Source: Aquabacterium soli
GTDB taxonomy: Bacteria; Pseudomonadota; Gammaproteobacteria; Burkholderiales; Burkholderiaceae_C
Direction of reading: 5' to 3'
Length of the DNA: 64,000 nucleotides
NCBI RefSeq assembly: GCF_003933735.1
Contig: NZ_RSED01000008.1
Coordinates: forward strand, 218,654 to 282,653
The notes under the pieces were generated by a model. It was not told where the DNA came from. It did no database searches and worked only from the letters and a program-made list of their open reading frames with translations. Each line of letters opens with the position of its first letter. Position 1 is the stretch's first letter. This document shows, piece after piece, positions 18,519-27,522 of the stretch. Both the position numbers and the translations under genes were made by a program.

Positions 18519-20399
18519 TCAGGCTGGCCGGTCTGCGGCGGCGCTGGCGTACAGGCCGTCGATCACGCTGGCATGGCGGTCGATCACCACCTTGCGCTTG
18601 ACCTTCATGGTGGCCGTGAGTTCGCCGCCTTCGATGGTGAAGGCCTGGCGCAGCACCGCGAACTTGCGGATGTGCGCCACACGGGCCTGCTGCTCGTTGA
18701 CATGGTCCACGGCCTGCTGCAGCGCCTTCAGCACCGCGGGGTGTTCGTGCAGGTCGACATTGCCAGGCAGGCCTTGCGCCTGGGCAAAGGCGCTGAGCGC
18801 GGCGTTGTCCAGCGTGATCAGAGCGGTCAGGAAGTGCCGACCATCGCCACAGGCCACGGCATGCTCCACCAGCGGCGTGTCCATCAGCGCGGCCTCGATG
18901 TTGCCGGGCGAAACGTTCTTGCCGCCCGAGGTGATGATCAGGTCCTTCTTGCGTCCGGTGATGAAGAGGTAGCCCTGGGCATCGATGTGGCCCAGGTCGC
19001 CGCTGCGCAGCCATTCGCCCTCCAGTGCCTCGCGGGTGGCCTCGGGCTGACCGCCATAGCCCTGGAAGATGTGCGGGCCGCGGATCAGCACCTCACCATC
19101 GTCGGCGATGCGGATCTGCGTGCCGGGCAGGGCCTTGCCGACCGAGCCCAGGCGGGTCTGGCCTTCCAGGCTGAGGGTGGACGGGCCGCAGGCTTCGGAT
19201 TGCCCGTACAGCTCGCGCACGACCAGGTCCAGCCCGGTGAAGAAACGCAGCTTGTCGGGTGCGATGGGGGCGGCGCCTGAGATGAGCAGGCGTGCCTGAT
19301 CAAAGCCCAGCGCGGTCTTGACCTTGTCGTGCACCAGGCGGCTGGCCAGGCGCTTCTGCAGCCTCAATGAGAAGCCCGGTGTATGGCCCTCCAGCACCTG
19401 CGCATGCCACTCGCGACCCACGCCCAGGGCCCAGCGTGCCATCACGGCCTTGAAGCCTGTGGCCTGCTTGAGCTTGTCCTCAATGGCGGCCTGCATCTTC
19501 TCCCACACGCGCGGCACGCCGAAGAAGATGGTCGGGTGGACCTCCTTGAGGTGGTCGCCCAGCTCTTCCATGGTGCGCGCGAAATACACCGTGAAACCGC
19601 TGCAGGCCTGGTTGTGCAGGCAGCCCAGCTGTTCGGCGATGTGGGCAAAGGGCAGGTAGGACAGCACCCTGTCATGCTCGGTGGCGGCGACGGTGTGGCG
19701 CAAGGTGGCGGCTGTCCACGACAGGTTGCCGTGCGTGAGCACCACGGCCTTCGAGGGGCCGGTGGTGCCTGAGGTGTAGATCAGCGAGCCGGTGTCTTCG
19801 GCCCGGATCGCCGCCAGACGGAGGTCGAGTTCGGCATCCAGGCTGCTGCCCTGGCCGCGGGCCATGAAGGCCTCCCAGCCAAGGGTGCCGGCGGGCGCAG
19901 GCCCTTGCAGCTTCATCAGCGCGACATGCTGCAGGCTGGGCACGCGTTCACGGCAGGCCAGGGCCTTGGTCAGCCGTTCCTCGTTGTCGACCAACAGCAC
20001 GGGCGCGCCGGAGTGGCTCAGCACGTGTTCGATGTCCTTGGTGGAGCTGGTCCAGTAGATGCCGGCGGGCAGGGCGCCGATGGCCATGGCCGCAAAGGCC
20101 ATCACGGCCCACTCCGGGCGGTTGAAGCCCAGGATGGCCACCGCCTGACCGGGCTGAACGCCCAGGCTCAGCAGGGCGCGGGCGGCTTGGCGCACCTCCT
20201 GGGCGTAATCCTGCCAACTGGTGGCTTGCCAGCCTTGTGCCTCGCGCACGAAGTAGGCGGGGTGCTTGCCGAGCCTTTCGGCAGTTTGCAGCAGCCGGAG
20301 CGGCGCCGGAACGAAGCCATCCGGGACCGACCGCAGTGTGCGGGCGGGAGGGGGCGATCCGGGTTCTGTTTGCGTTGTCGCGAGAGAGGGCAGCGCCAT
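18519..20399 (-). CDS. Long-chain acyl-CoA synthetase (AMP-forming)
   Basis: An acyl-adenylate-forming enzyme that activates fatty acids with ATP and CoA. The 626-residue protein has the P-loop motif YTSGTTGPSKAVVLTHGN (about 185-205), the A5-type motif LYGQSEACG, the hinge and A8 region (SGDLGHIDAQGYLFITGRKK) and SGGKNVSP. It is closest to the FadD15/FAA-type long-chain ligases; the exact substrate cannot be read from sequence. The start is supported by AGGAG on the minus strand 8 bases upstream. It stands alone between nagZ (convergent) and rne, with a clear promoter/operator at 20467-20495. Confidence 0.88.
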   Translation of the reverse strand: MALPSLATTQTEPGSPPPARTLRSVPDGFVPAPLRLLQTAERLGKHPAYFVREAQGWQATSWQDYAQEVRQAARALLSLGVQPGQAVAILGFNRPEWAVMAFAAMAIGALPAGIYWTSSTKDIEHVLSHSGAPVLLVDNEERLTKALACRERVPSLQHVALMKLQGPAPAGTLGWEAFMARGQGSSLDAELDLRLAAIRAEDTGSLIYTSGTTGPSKAVVLTHGNLSWTAATLRHTVAATEHDRVLSYLPFAHIAEQLGCLHNQACSGFTVYFARTMEELGDHLKEVHPTIFFGVPRVWEKMQAAIEDKLKQATGFKAVMARWALGVGREWHAQVLEGHTPGFSLRLQKRLASRLVHDKVKTALGFDQARLLISGAAPIAPDKLRFFTGLDLVVRELYGQSEACGPSTLSLEGQTRLGSVGKALPGTQIRIADDGEVLIRGPHIFQGYGGQPEATREALEGEWLRSGDLGHIDAQGYLFITGRKKDLIITSGGKNVSPGNIEAALMDTPLVEHAVACGDGRHFLTALITLDNAALSAFAQAQGLPGNVDLHEHPAVLKALQQAVDHVNEQQARVAHIRKFAVLRQAFTIEGGELTATMKVKRKVVIDRHASVIDGLYASAAADRPA

Positions 20400-20466
20400 G
20401 CGGTTTCTCCTGTGCCTGTGGGCTGGGCGAAGGCACGCCGCACCAGCCTGTCATCGGGGTGGCTTC

Positions 20467-20495
20467 ATTAGACGCATGGCTGACGTTAACGTCAA
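20467..20495 (-). promoter_or_regulatory. Promoter of the acyl-CoA synthetase gene with overlapping palindromic operator
   Basis: On the minus strand TTGACG (20495-20490) and TCTAAT (20472-20467) are separated by 17 bases, a good sigma-70 promoter. A perfect 14-base palindrome TGACGTTAACGTCA (20481-20494) covers the -35 and the start of the spacer. The palindrome resembles, from memory, sites for MerR-family LiuR regulators of branched-chain and fatty-acid breakdown. A position overlapping the spacer fits MerR-type control. The identity of the regulator is inference. Confidence 0.65.
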
Positions 20496-20567
20496 CATGC
20501 TATCGCATAGGTAAAACCCTCTGGTGGAACACCGTCTGATGGGACACGGCGCATGGGCGCGGCCATG

Positions 20568-20593
20568 AAAAAAGCCCGGCGGTGCCGGGCTTT
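20568..20593 (-). terminator. Intrinsic terminator of rne
   Basis: Read on the minus strand, AAAGCCCGGC and GCCGGGCTTT form a 10-bp stem with a 3-base loop, followed by T6 (20573-20568). It lies 40 bases after the rne stop and separates rne from the acyl-CoA synthetase gene. Confidence 0.85.
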
Positions 20594-20633
20594 GCTGGGG
20601 CGGTGGCAGGGTGGTGTCACCCTGCATCGCACA

Positions 20634-23600
20634 TCAGGCCGCGCTTTCGAACGGCAGGCGGATCTGGTTAAGATCCTTGCGGGTTTCGACCAGCACCAGC
20701 GGGCCTTCGTCCAGCATCACCGCAGGCTTGCGCTCGCGGGGCACATGCACGGGGCGTGGCTCGGCGGCGATGGCCTCGGCCACGGTGCGTATCTTGTCCG
20801 CGTCGGAGTTGACCCACTCCAGGCCGACCTGCGCCGCCAGGGCGTTCAGGTCATCGAGCGGCAGTTCATAGGCCGGCACCGCAGGGGCCGCGGGCGCCAG
20901 GGCAACAGTGGCAGGTGCTGCCACGGGGGCCAGGGCTTCAACAGGCGCCGGCGCTGCCACAGGGGCGGAGACGGTTGCCGGGGCCGCAGGCGCTTCGGCC
21001 ACAGGCGTTGCGGGCGTGTCGACCGCGAGGCTGAACGGACCGGTGCCCTGGCTGCCGGCAGGCAGGGCCAGGGTCAGGGCCTCGTCGGCACGCGTGGCCT
21101 CGTCATCACGCTGTTCGCGGCGATCACGGCGGTAGCGGTCACGGCTGCGGCGCTGGCGGGTGCCTTCTTCGCCTTCGGCTTCGACACCGTTATCGCCCTG
21201 AGGCTCGCTGCTGTCCTGCACCGTCTCGGCAGGCTGGGCATCGGTCAGTGTGGCTTGCGTGCCGCGGTTGTCTTCGCCCAGGCCGGTGTCGGCACTGCCG
21301 GCGTCCTGATCGGCACCGCGGCCACGGCCACCACGGCGGCGGCGGCGGCCACCTTCGCGGCCCTCACGTGCGTCTGCGCTGGCGTCTTCAACACCGGCGG
21401 CTTCGTTGGCGGGGTTCACGGCCATGTCGGTGGTGTCGACCACCAGGCCTTCGGCGCCTTCGCGCGGCGTGCGTTCACCGCCACGGCGGCGGCGGCTGTC
21501 GCTGCGCTGGCCTTCGCCACGAGGCGCGTCACCACGATCGCCACGTTGTCCATCGCGCTGGCTGTCGCGCTCGCCCGGTGTGCCACTGATTGCCAATTCT
21601 TGAGTGGCGCGCTCTTCGCGCTGGCCGCCACGACGGTTGCCGCCACGGCCTTGACGCTCTTCGCGGGCTTCGCCCTCGCCGGCCGGCCGCTCATTGCGCT
21701 CGGCACGGTCGCCACGGCCGCGGCCGCCACGCTGGCCTTCGCCACGGTCACCGCGGTCTGCGCGTTCGCCACGTTCACCGCGTTCACCACGGCGCTGCTG
21801 GCTTCCGTCGCGGCGGTTGTTGTTGCGGCCCTGGCCCTTGCCTTCGGAGCCGGGTTCGGCCGGCGCCACAGGGGCGGTGACCGGTGCTGCGGGGGCAGGG
21901 GCAGAGAAGGGCTCGGGCGCTGCGAACAGGCGCTTGAGCCAGCCGAAGAAGCCGCCAGCAGCGGCCGGGGCGGGGGCCTGCACCGGTGCAGGGGCCGCCA
22001 CCACGGCAGCGGGTGCGGGGGCCGGCTCAGGCTTGGGCGGGGCCACGGGCGCCGGCTGGTCGGGCAGCACGCCCTTGATGATGGGTTCCTGCTTGGGCTT
22101 GGTGGACTTTTCGCGGCGGGTGATGCCGACGTCTTCTTCCACCTCTTCGACCATGGCGTAGCTGGCCTGGATGTTTTCCAGGCGCGGGTCGTCATGGCGC
22201 AGGCGCTCGAGCTTGTAGTTGGGGGTCTCGAGGTGGCGGTTGGGCACCAGCAGCACGGTCACGCGCTGCTTGAGCTCGATCTTGGTGATCTCGGTGCGCT
22301 TCTCGTTCAGCAGGAAGGAGGTGACCTCCACCGGCACCTGCACGTGCACGGCGGCGGTGTTGTCCTTCATCGATTCTTCTTGAATGATGCGCAGGATCTG
22401 CAGCGCCGACGATTCGGTGTCGCGGATGTGGCCGGTGCCGTTGCAGCGCGGGCAGGTGATGTGGCTGCCTTCGGACAGGGCCGGGCGCAGGCGCTGGCGA
22501 GACATCTCCAGCAGGCCGAACTTGCTGATCGAACTGAACTGCACGCGGGCACGGTCGAAGCGCAGGGCGTCGCGCAGGCGTTGTTCCACCTCGCGGCGGT
22601 TCTTGCCTTCTTCCATGTCGATGAAGTCGACGACGATCAGCCCGCCCAGGTCCCGAAGACGCATCTGGCGAGCGATTTCATCCGCTGCTTCCAGGTTGGT
22701 GCGAAAGGCGGTTTCCTCGATGTCGCTGCCGCGGGTGGCGCGGGCCGAGTTGACGTCGACCGAGACCAGGGCCTCGGTGTGGTCGATCACGATGGCGCCG
22801 CCGGATGGCAGGTTCACGGTGCGGCTGAAGGCCGTCTCGATCTGGTGCTCGATCTGGAAGCGCGAGAACAAGGCGGCATCGTCACGGTAGCGCTTGACGC
22901 GGTTGGCCGTGTCGGGCATGACGTGCAGCATGAACTGCTTGGCCTGCTCGTAGATGTCGTCCGTGTCGATCAGGATCTCGCCGATGTCGGCGGTGAAGTA
23001 ATCGCGGATGGCGCGGATGACGAGCGAGGATTCCTGGTAGATCAGGAAAGCGCCCTTGCCGCCCTGGGACGCATCGTCGATGGCCGTCCAGAGCTTGAGC
23101 ATGTAGTTCAGGTCCCACTGCAGCTCGGCGGCACTGCGGCCGATGCCGGCGGTGCGCGCGATCAGGCTCATACCCTTGGGGTATTCGAGCTGGTCCATCG
23201 CCTCCTTGAGCTCTTCACGGTCGTCGCCCTCGATGCGGCGGCTCACGCCACCGCCGCGCGGGTTGTTGGGCATCAGCACCAGGTAGCGGCCGGCCAGCGA
23301 GACGAAGGTGGTCAGGGCGGCGCCCTTGTTGCCGCGCTCTTCCTTTTCGACCTGGACGAGCAGTTCCTGCCCTTCCTTGATCACGTCATGGATCTTGGCC
23401 GAGCGGACGTCGGCGCCTTCCTTGAAATACTGGCGGGAGATTTCCTTGAAGGGCAGGAAACCGTGGCGGTCTTCGCCGTAATCGACGAAACAGGCTTCGA
23501 GCGAGGGCTCGACGCGGGTGACGACGGCCTTGTAGATATTGCCCTTGCGCTGTTCGCGCCCTTCGATTTCAGTTTCGAAGTCGAGCAGTTTCTGTCCGTC

Positions 23601-23657
23601 GACAATGGCCAGGCGCCGCTCTTCGGGCTGCGTGGCGTTGATCAGCATGCGTTTCAT
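20634..23657 (-). CDS. rne: Ribonuclease E
   Basis: RNase E starts decay of most mRNAs, processes rRNA and tRNA precursors and scaffolds the degradosome. In the 1007-residue protein the catalytic half (about 1-515) has an S1 domain ([24 protein letters not shown]), catalytic Asp residues near 300 ([13 protein letters not shown]) and 343 (IVVDFIDM), and the zinc-link CPRCNGTGH near 400. The C-terminal half is disordered, rich in Ala/Pro then Arg/Gly, and ends in a conserved-looking segment ([35 protein letters not shown]). ATG 23657 has GGAG five bases upstream; a GTG at 23663 would overlap that site. The leader region is long (see 23658-24372). Confidence 0.96.
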   Translation of the reverse strand: MKRMLINATQPEERRLAIVDGQKLLDFETEIEGREQRKGNIYKAVVTRVEPSLEACFVDYGEDRHGFLPFKEISRQYFKEGADVRSAKIHDVIKEGQELLVQVEKEERGNKGAALTTFVSLAGRYLVLMPNNPRGGGVSRRIEGDDREELKEAMDQLEYPKGMSLIARTAGIGRSAAELQWDLNYMLKLWTAIDDASQGGKGAFLIYQESSLVIRAIRDYFTADIGEILIDTDDIYEQAKQFMLHVMPDTANRVKRYRDDAALFSRFQIEHQIETAFSRTVNLPSGGAIVIDHTEALVSVDVNSARATRGSDIEETAFRTNLEAADEIARQMRLRDLGGLIVVDFIDMEEGKNRREVEQRLRDALRFDRARVQFSSISKFGLLEMSRQRLRPALSEGSHITCPRCNGTGHIRDTESSALQILRIIQEESMKDNTAAVHVQVPVEVTSFLLNEKRTEITKIELKQRVTVLLVPNRHLETPNYKLERLRHDDPRLENIQASYAMVEEVEEDVGITRREKSTKPKQEPIIKGVLPDQPAPVAPPKPEPAPAPAAVVAAPAPVQAPAPAAAGGFFGWLKRLFAAPEPFSAPAPAAPVTAPVAPAEPGSEGKGQGRNNNRRDGSQQRRGERGERGERADRGDRGEGQRGGRGRGDRAERNERPAGEGEAREERQGRGGNRRGGQREERATQELAISGTPGERDSQRDGQRGDRGDAPRGEGQRSDSRRRRGGERTPREGAEGLVVDTTDMAVNPANEAAGVEDASADAREGREGGRRRRRGGRGRGADQDAGSADTGLGEDNRGTQATLTDAQPAETVQDSSEPQGDNGVEAEGEEGTRQRRSRDRYRRDRREQRDDEATRADEALTLALPAGSQGTGPFSLAVDTPATPVAEAPAAPATVSAPVAAPAPVEALAPVAAPATVALAPAAPAVPAYELPLDDLNALAAQVGLEWVNSDADKIRTVAEAIAAEPRPVHVPRERKPAVMLDEGPLVLVETRKDLNQIRLPFESAA

Positions 23658-24372
23658 GTGCACTCCAGTGACAGCGAGGCCGTTCGGGATGGTGCCGAAC
23701 GAATCCCCGATGCACCCCTGGCCAGGATGGCCCGGGGCACCGCTTCATGCACGAATCAACGGGAAAGAACCGGGTAAGGAATTGCCTGGGCTGCAACCGA
23801 CGCGCGTTGGTGGTGGCGCATGTGTCGGGGCAGCAAGGGCGCGTGCGTCAACGGCGCGGACACGAGGTACGTCGCCACACGAGCAGGCGGGCGCCAACAT
23901 GCCGCGGCCGAAGCCGGCGCCATGGTGTGCTGTTGCTGCAAGGGGCGGGGGGTGCCATAGATGGGGAGGGCCGTCCGGGTGCGGCGCGACCGCGCCCGCT
24001 CACAGGCATTCACTTCCGTCGTGCGGACAGTGGCCAGGCGGGGGGTATCGGCGACACAAGCCTTGGTGGGCCCCATCATGTGTTTTGCTTGTTGAAGCGA
24101 GCCAGAGCGTTTTCGCCGGATATCCGTTGAAACCGCTCAAGCCCATAAACCTTGTTCGTGGGTTCGATCGTCGCTGGTTCTGACAAAGAGTGCCGACCGC
24201 AAAACCGCGCCTTGGGCGGTTCTCTCGAAGCCGGGCAGCCTTTGCTGCATCACCATCGCTTTTGGCCTTGTTCAAATCCGGGCAGAGGAGCCGAACCAAT
24301 CGTCCGGGCGCTACACTCTCGCCGGGCCTTGCCTGTACTGCAATATCCAACAATCACAACACTGATTCAAAC
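23658..24372. other. 715-base divergent intergenic region between rne and rluC
   Basis: No convincing gene on either strand. It must hold the rne promoter and a long rne 5' leader; in E. coli the rne leader is several hundred bases and mediates RNase E self-control, and a similar role here is inference. I could not place a confident -10/-35 pair for either gene. GC-rich stretches (23800-24050) contain many short inverted repeats but no clear terminator. T-loop-like strings near 24150 and 24270 lack supporting stems and are not tRNAs. Confidence 0.6.
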
Positions 24373-25446
24373 GTGGCCAAGCCCATTATAGGTGCGAAAA
24401 CACCATCCCATCGGGCGAAAAATCCGCAAAAAGCGACGCAGCGGACGGCTTCTCTCGCTGGGCAGAAACTCGACACGACAGAACCGTCACCCCCACCGGC
24501 TGCCGCCGTCCAGCGGCTCACGATCGATGAGGGCAGCGAAGGCCAGCGGCTGGACAACTACCTGATCAAGATACTCAAGGGCGCGCCAAAGACGCTGGTC
24601 TACCGCATCATCCGCAGCGGCGAAGTGCGGGTGAACAAGGCGCGCGCCGCCGCGGACACGCGCCTGGCCCTGGGCGACGAGATCCGGGTACCGCCGGTGC
24701 GCCTGTCCGAATCGGCCCATGCGGACGTGGTGACGCCAGCGCGTGAGTTCCCCATCCTGTTCGAAGACGACTACCTCATCGCCCTGAACAAGCCTGCCGG
24801 CGTGGCCGTGCATGGCGGCAGCGGCGTGAGCTTCGGCGTGATCGAGCAGCTGCGCCAGGCGCGGCCCCAGGCGCGCTTTCTGGAGCTGGTGCACCGCCTG
24901 GACAAGGAAACCTCGGGCGTGCTTCTGATCGCCAAGAAGCGCAGTGCCCTGGTCACGCTGCAGGATTGTTTCCGCCATCGCACCGCGCACAAGACCTACG
25001 CCGCCCTGGTGATTGGACATTGGCCGGCCTCGCGCAAGGTGGTCGACGTGGCGCTGCACAAGTTCCTCACGGCCGAGGGTGAGCGCCGGGTCAAGGCCGT
25101 GGCCGAGGATGCGGACGAAGGGCGCCGTTCCATCACCCTCGTCCATGTGGCGAAGGTGTTCGAGCGCTTTTCCCTGCTCGATGTCACCATCAAGACGGGC
25201 CGCACCCACCAGATACGCGTGCATCTGGCGCACGAAGGCCACCCCATCGTGGGTGATGAGAAATACGGTGATTTCGCGCTCAACAAGGCCCTGGCCCGTG
25301 GATCCCTGCTGGAAGGACACAAGTTCGACCGCATGTTCCTGCATGCGCGCGACCTGCGCCTGCCGCACCCTGTCACCGGCGAGGAGATCAGCCTGAAGGC
25401 CCCCCTGCCGCCAGAGTGTCAGGACTTGGTGGATCATCTCGGCTGA
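24373..25446 (+). CDS. rluC: 23S rRNA pseudouridine synthase RluC
   Basis: RluC makes pseudouridines at 23S rRNA positions 955, 2504 and 2580 (E. coli numbering). The 357-residue protein has an S4 domain (about 55-115, EGQRLDNYLIKILKGAPKTL) and the catalytic domain with Asp177 in HRLDKETSGVLLI and the RTHQIRVHLAH segment. Position divergent from rne is the usual one for rluC. The start is uncertain: GTG 24373 gives a basic 40-residue lead (MAKPIIGAKTPSHRAK); an ATG at 24190 would add 61 residues without conserved features. The stop touches the next frame directly. Confidence 0.93.
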   Translation: MAKPIIGAKTPSHRAKNPQKATQRTASLAGQKLDTTEPSPPPAAAVQRLTIDEGSEGQRLDNYLIKILKGAPKTLVYRIIRSGEVRVNKARAAADTRLALGDEIRVPPVRLSESAHADVVTPAREFPILFEDDYLIALNKPAGVAVHGGSGVSFGVIEQLRQARPQARFLELVHRLDKETSGVLLIAKKRSALVTLQDCFRHRTAHKTYAALVIGHWPASRKVVDVALHKFLTAEGERRVKAVAEDADEGRRSITLVHVAKVFERFSLLDVTIKTGRTHQIRVHLAHEGHPIVGDEKYGDFALNKALARGSLLEGHKFDRMFLHARDLRLPHPVTGEEISLKAPLPPECQDLVDHLG

Positions 25447-25497
25447 GTGCCCAGGCACTTGCCCCCTTTTCAATCAGATCACCCTGCAGTCACCACC

Positions 25498-26166
25498 GTG
25501 GACACCAACCGACCCCGCCAGTTCGACCTCGTCGTGTTCGACTGGGATGGCACCTTGTTCGACTCGACCGCCCTGATCGCCGGCTGCATCCAGTCTGCCT
25601 GCGCGGATCTGAGCCTGCCCGTGCCCACCCGCGAGGCCGCCGCCTACGTGATCGGCCTGGGGCTGCACGATGCACTGGCCCATGTGGCCCCCACGCTGGA
25701 CCCGGCCCGGGTGCCGGAGCTGGGCCTGCGCTACCGCCACCATTACTTCGCCAGCCAGCACGAGCTCAGCCTGTTCGAGGGCACGCTGGAGATGCTGTCC
25801 ATGCTCAAGGCGAGGCACCACTGGCTGGCCGTGGCCACCGGCAAGAGCCGCCAGGGCCTGGACGAGGCGCTGCAGCATGTGGAGCTTCGCGATGTGTTCG
25901 ACGGCACCCGCACCGCTGACGAAACCCGTTCCAAGCCGCATCCGCAGATGCTGATGGAGCTGATGCGCGAGTTCGGCGTCGAGCCCGAGCGTACGCTCAT
26001 GATCGGCGACACAACGCACGATCTGCAGCTGGCCGCCAACGCTGGCGCCGCGTCGATCGCGGTGTCGTATGGGGCGCATGAGCCCGCCGCCTTCGCCAGT
26101 TTCCCGACCCGCCTGGTGGCCCATTCGACCGCCGAGCTGCACGCATGGCTGGCGGCCAATGCCTGA
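25498..26166 (+). CDS. HAD-superfamily phosphatase (Gph-like)
   Basis: A 222-residue HAD-IA hydrolase with the nucleophile motif FDWDGTLFDST near the N-terminus, the motif II Thr in VATGKS, and motif IV MIGDTTHDLQLA. Similar enzymes are phosphoglycolate phosphatases; the substrate here is not certain. GTG 25498 puts the catalytic motif at the usual distance; GTG 25447, which abuts the rluC stop, is the alternative and would add 17 residues. No good Shine-Dalgarno is seen for either. It overlaps the Rieske gene by 8 bases. Confidence 0.85.
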   Translation: MDTNRPRQFDLVVFDWDGTLFDSTALIAGCIQSACADLSLPVPTREAAAYVIGLGLHDALAHVAPTLDPARVPELGLRYRHHYFASQHELSLFEGTLEMLSMLKARHHWLAVATGKSRQGLDEALQHVELRDVFDGTRTADETRSKPHPQMLMELMREFGVEPERTLMIGDTTHDLQLAANAGAASIAVSYGAHEPAAFASFPTRLVAHSTAELHAWLAANA

Positions 26167-26536
26167 ACTGAACCTCGAGCCGCAGCACCTGTGCGCATCG
26201 GCCGATCTGAAGGAATGCGAAGGCTCGGTCACCTTCGACGTGCTGGAGTTCGGCCGGGTGGCCTCTGCTTTCGCGGTGCGGTTCGACAACCAGGCGCTGG
26301 GCTACCTGAACCGCTGTGCCCATGTGCCGGCCGAAATGGACTGGCAACCGGGCGAGTTCTGGGACCAGGACCGCCGGTTCATCATCTGCGCCGTGCATGG
26401 CGCCCTGTACGATCCGCCCAACGGGCTGTGCGTGATGGGGCCCTGCCGTGGCAAGAAGCTCATCCCTGTTCGCCTTGAAGAAAAGGGCGGACAGGTCTAT
26501 TGGTATCCTGACGATCAATTCCAACCGGTGTTCTGA
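26159..26536 (+). CDS. Rieske [2Fe-2S] domain protein
   Basis: A 125-residue stand-alone Rieske ferredoxin-like protein. The cluster ligands are present: Cys53 and His55 (CAHVPAEMDW) and Cys77 and His80 (CAVHGALYD). There is no signal peptide or membrane segment, so it is cytoplasmic. It may act as a small electron carrier; partner and substrate are unknown. Start ATG lies inside the HAD phosphatase gene (8-base overlap) and the SppA gene starts 3 bases after its stop, so the three are one translation unit. Confidence 0.85.
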   Translation: MPELNLEPQHLCASADLKECEGSVTFDVLEFGRVASAFAVRFDNQALGYLNRCAHVPAEMDWQPGEFWDQDRRFIICAVHGALYDPPNGLCVMGPCRGKKLIPVRLEEKGGQVYWYPDDQFQPVF

Positions 26537-26538
26537 CC

Positions 26539-27495
26539 ATGAGCATTGACTCCACCTCGTCGCCCCAGGGAGGGGCGCTTCAGCAACAGCTGCTGAACGA
26601 CTTTGCGAGAGCCTACCTGGCCGAGCAGCGCAGCCAGCGCCGCTGGCGGTGGTTCTGGCGCATCCTGCTGACCGTGCTGCTGGTGGTGCTGATCTGGGGC
26701 TCGCTGGAAAGCATGCCTTCCAGCAAGGCGCCGACCACGCCGCACACCGCCCTGGTGGAGATCCGCGGCGAGATCGGCGTCGATGCCGATGCGAACGCCG
26801 ACAACCTCAACACGGCCCTGCGCAGCGCTTTTGAAGATGAGGGCGCGCAAGCCGTGGTGTTGAGGCTGAACTCGCCAGGCGGCAGCCCCGTGCAGGCCGG
26901 CCTCATCAACGATGAGATCCGGCGCCTGAAGACCCTGCACAAGAAGAAGGTCTACGCCGTTTGCGAAGAGATGTGCGCCTCGGCCGCCTTCTACATCGCC
27001 GTGGCTGCTGACCAGATCTACGTGGACAAGGCTTCGCTGGTCGGCTCCATCGGCGTGCTGATGGACGGCTTCGGCTTCACTGGCGCGATGGAGAAGTTCG
27101 GCGTGGAGCGCCGCCTGCTCACGGCCGGCGCCAACAAGGGCATGCTCGATCCCTTCTCGCCGCGCAACCCGAACCAGGAGGTGATGGTGCAGAGCATGCT
27201 CGACCAGATCCATCAGCAGTTCATCAAGGTGGTGCGCGATGGCCGCGGCAAGCGCCTGAAGGAAACGCCCGAAACCTTCTCCGGGCTGTTCTGGAACGGT
27301 GAGGAGGCCGTCAAGCTGGGGCTGGCCGATCACCTGGGCAGCCTGGATTCGGTGGCACGCGATGTGGTCAAGACCGACAACATCATCGACTACACCGTCA
27401 AGGAGAACCTGGCCGAGCGCCTGGCCAAGCGCTTTGGCGCCTCCATCGGTGCGGGGGCGGTGCAGTCCATGCGCTCTGCGGTGTCAGTGCGCTGA
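26539..27495 (+). CDS. sppA: Signal peptide peptidase SppA-like protease (S49)
   Basis: Inner-membrane serine protease that degrades cleaved signal peptides and other membrane peptides. The 318-residue protein has one transmembrane helix (about 40-58, WRILLTVLLVVLIWGSL) and one S49 domain, the short form. The catalytic Ser148 lies in CASAAFYIAVAADQI and the general-base Lys200 in TAGANKGMLDPF, the Ser/Lys dyad of the family. It is last in the rluC-HAD-Rieske-sppA set and converges with the HDOD gene 27 bases further. Confidence 0.9.
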   Translation: MSIDSTSSPQGGALQQQLLNDFARAYLAEQRSQRRWRWFWRILLTVLLVVLIWGSLESMPSSKAPTTPHTALVEIRGEIGVDADANADNLNTALRSAFEDEGAQAVVLRLNSPGGSPVQAGLINDEIRRLKTLHKKKVYAVCEEMCASAAFYIAVAADQIYVDKASLVGSIGVLMDGFGFTGAMEKFGVERRLLTAGANKGMLDPFSPRNPNQEVMVQSMLDQIHQQFIKVVRDGRGKRLKETPETFSGLFWNGEEAVKLGLADHLGSLDSVARDVVKTDNIIDYTVKENLAERLAKRFGASIGAGAVQSMRSAVSVR

Positions 27496-27522
27496 GGGCC
27501 TGGGCGGCCTTGGCCGCCTGGC

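Noticed and set aside
20553..23777. A 1074-codon open frame on the plus strand, antisense to rne
   Set aside because: It mirrors the codon pattern of rne in a GC-rich genome, gives an Ala/Gly/His-rich product with no recognisable domain, and covers the well-supported RNase E gene.
24140..24290. GGTTCGATC and GTTCAAATCC strings resembling tRNA T-loops
   Set aside because: Neither is flanked by a complementary 5-bp T-stem, and no acceptor or anticodon arm can be built around them.
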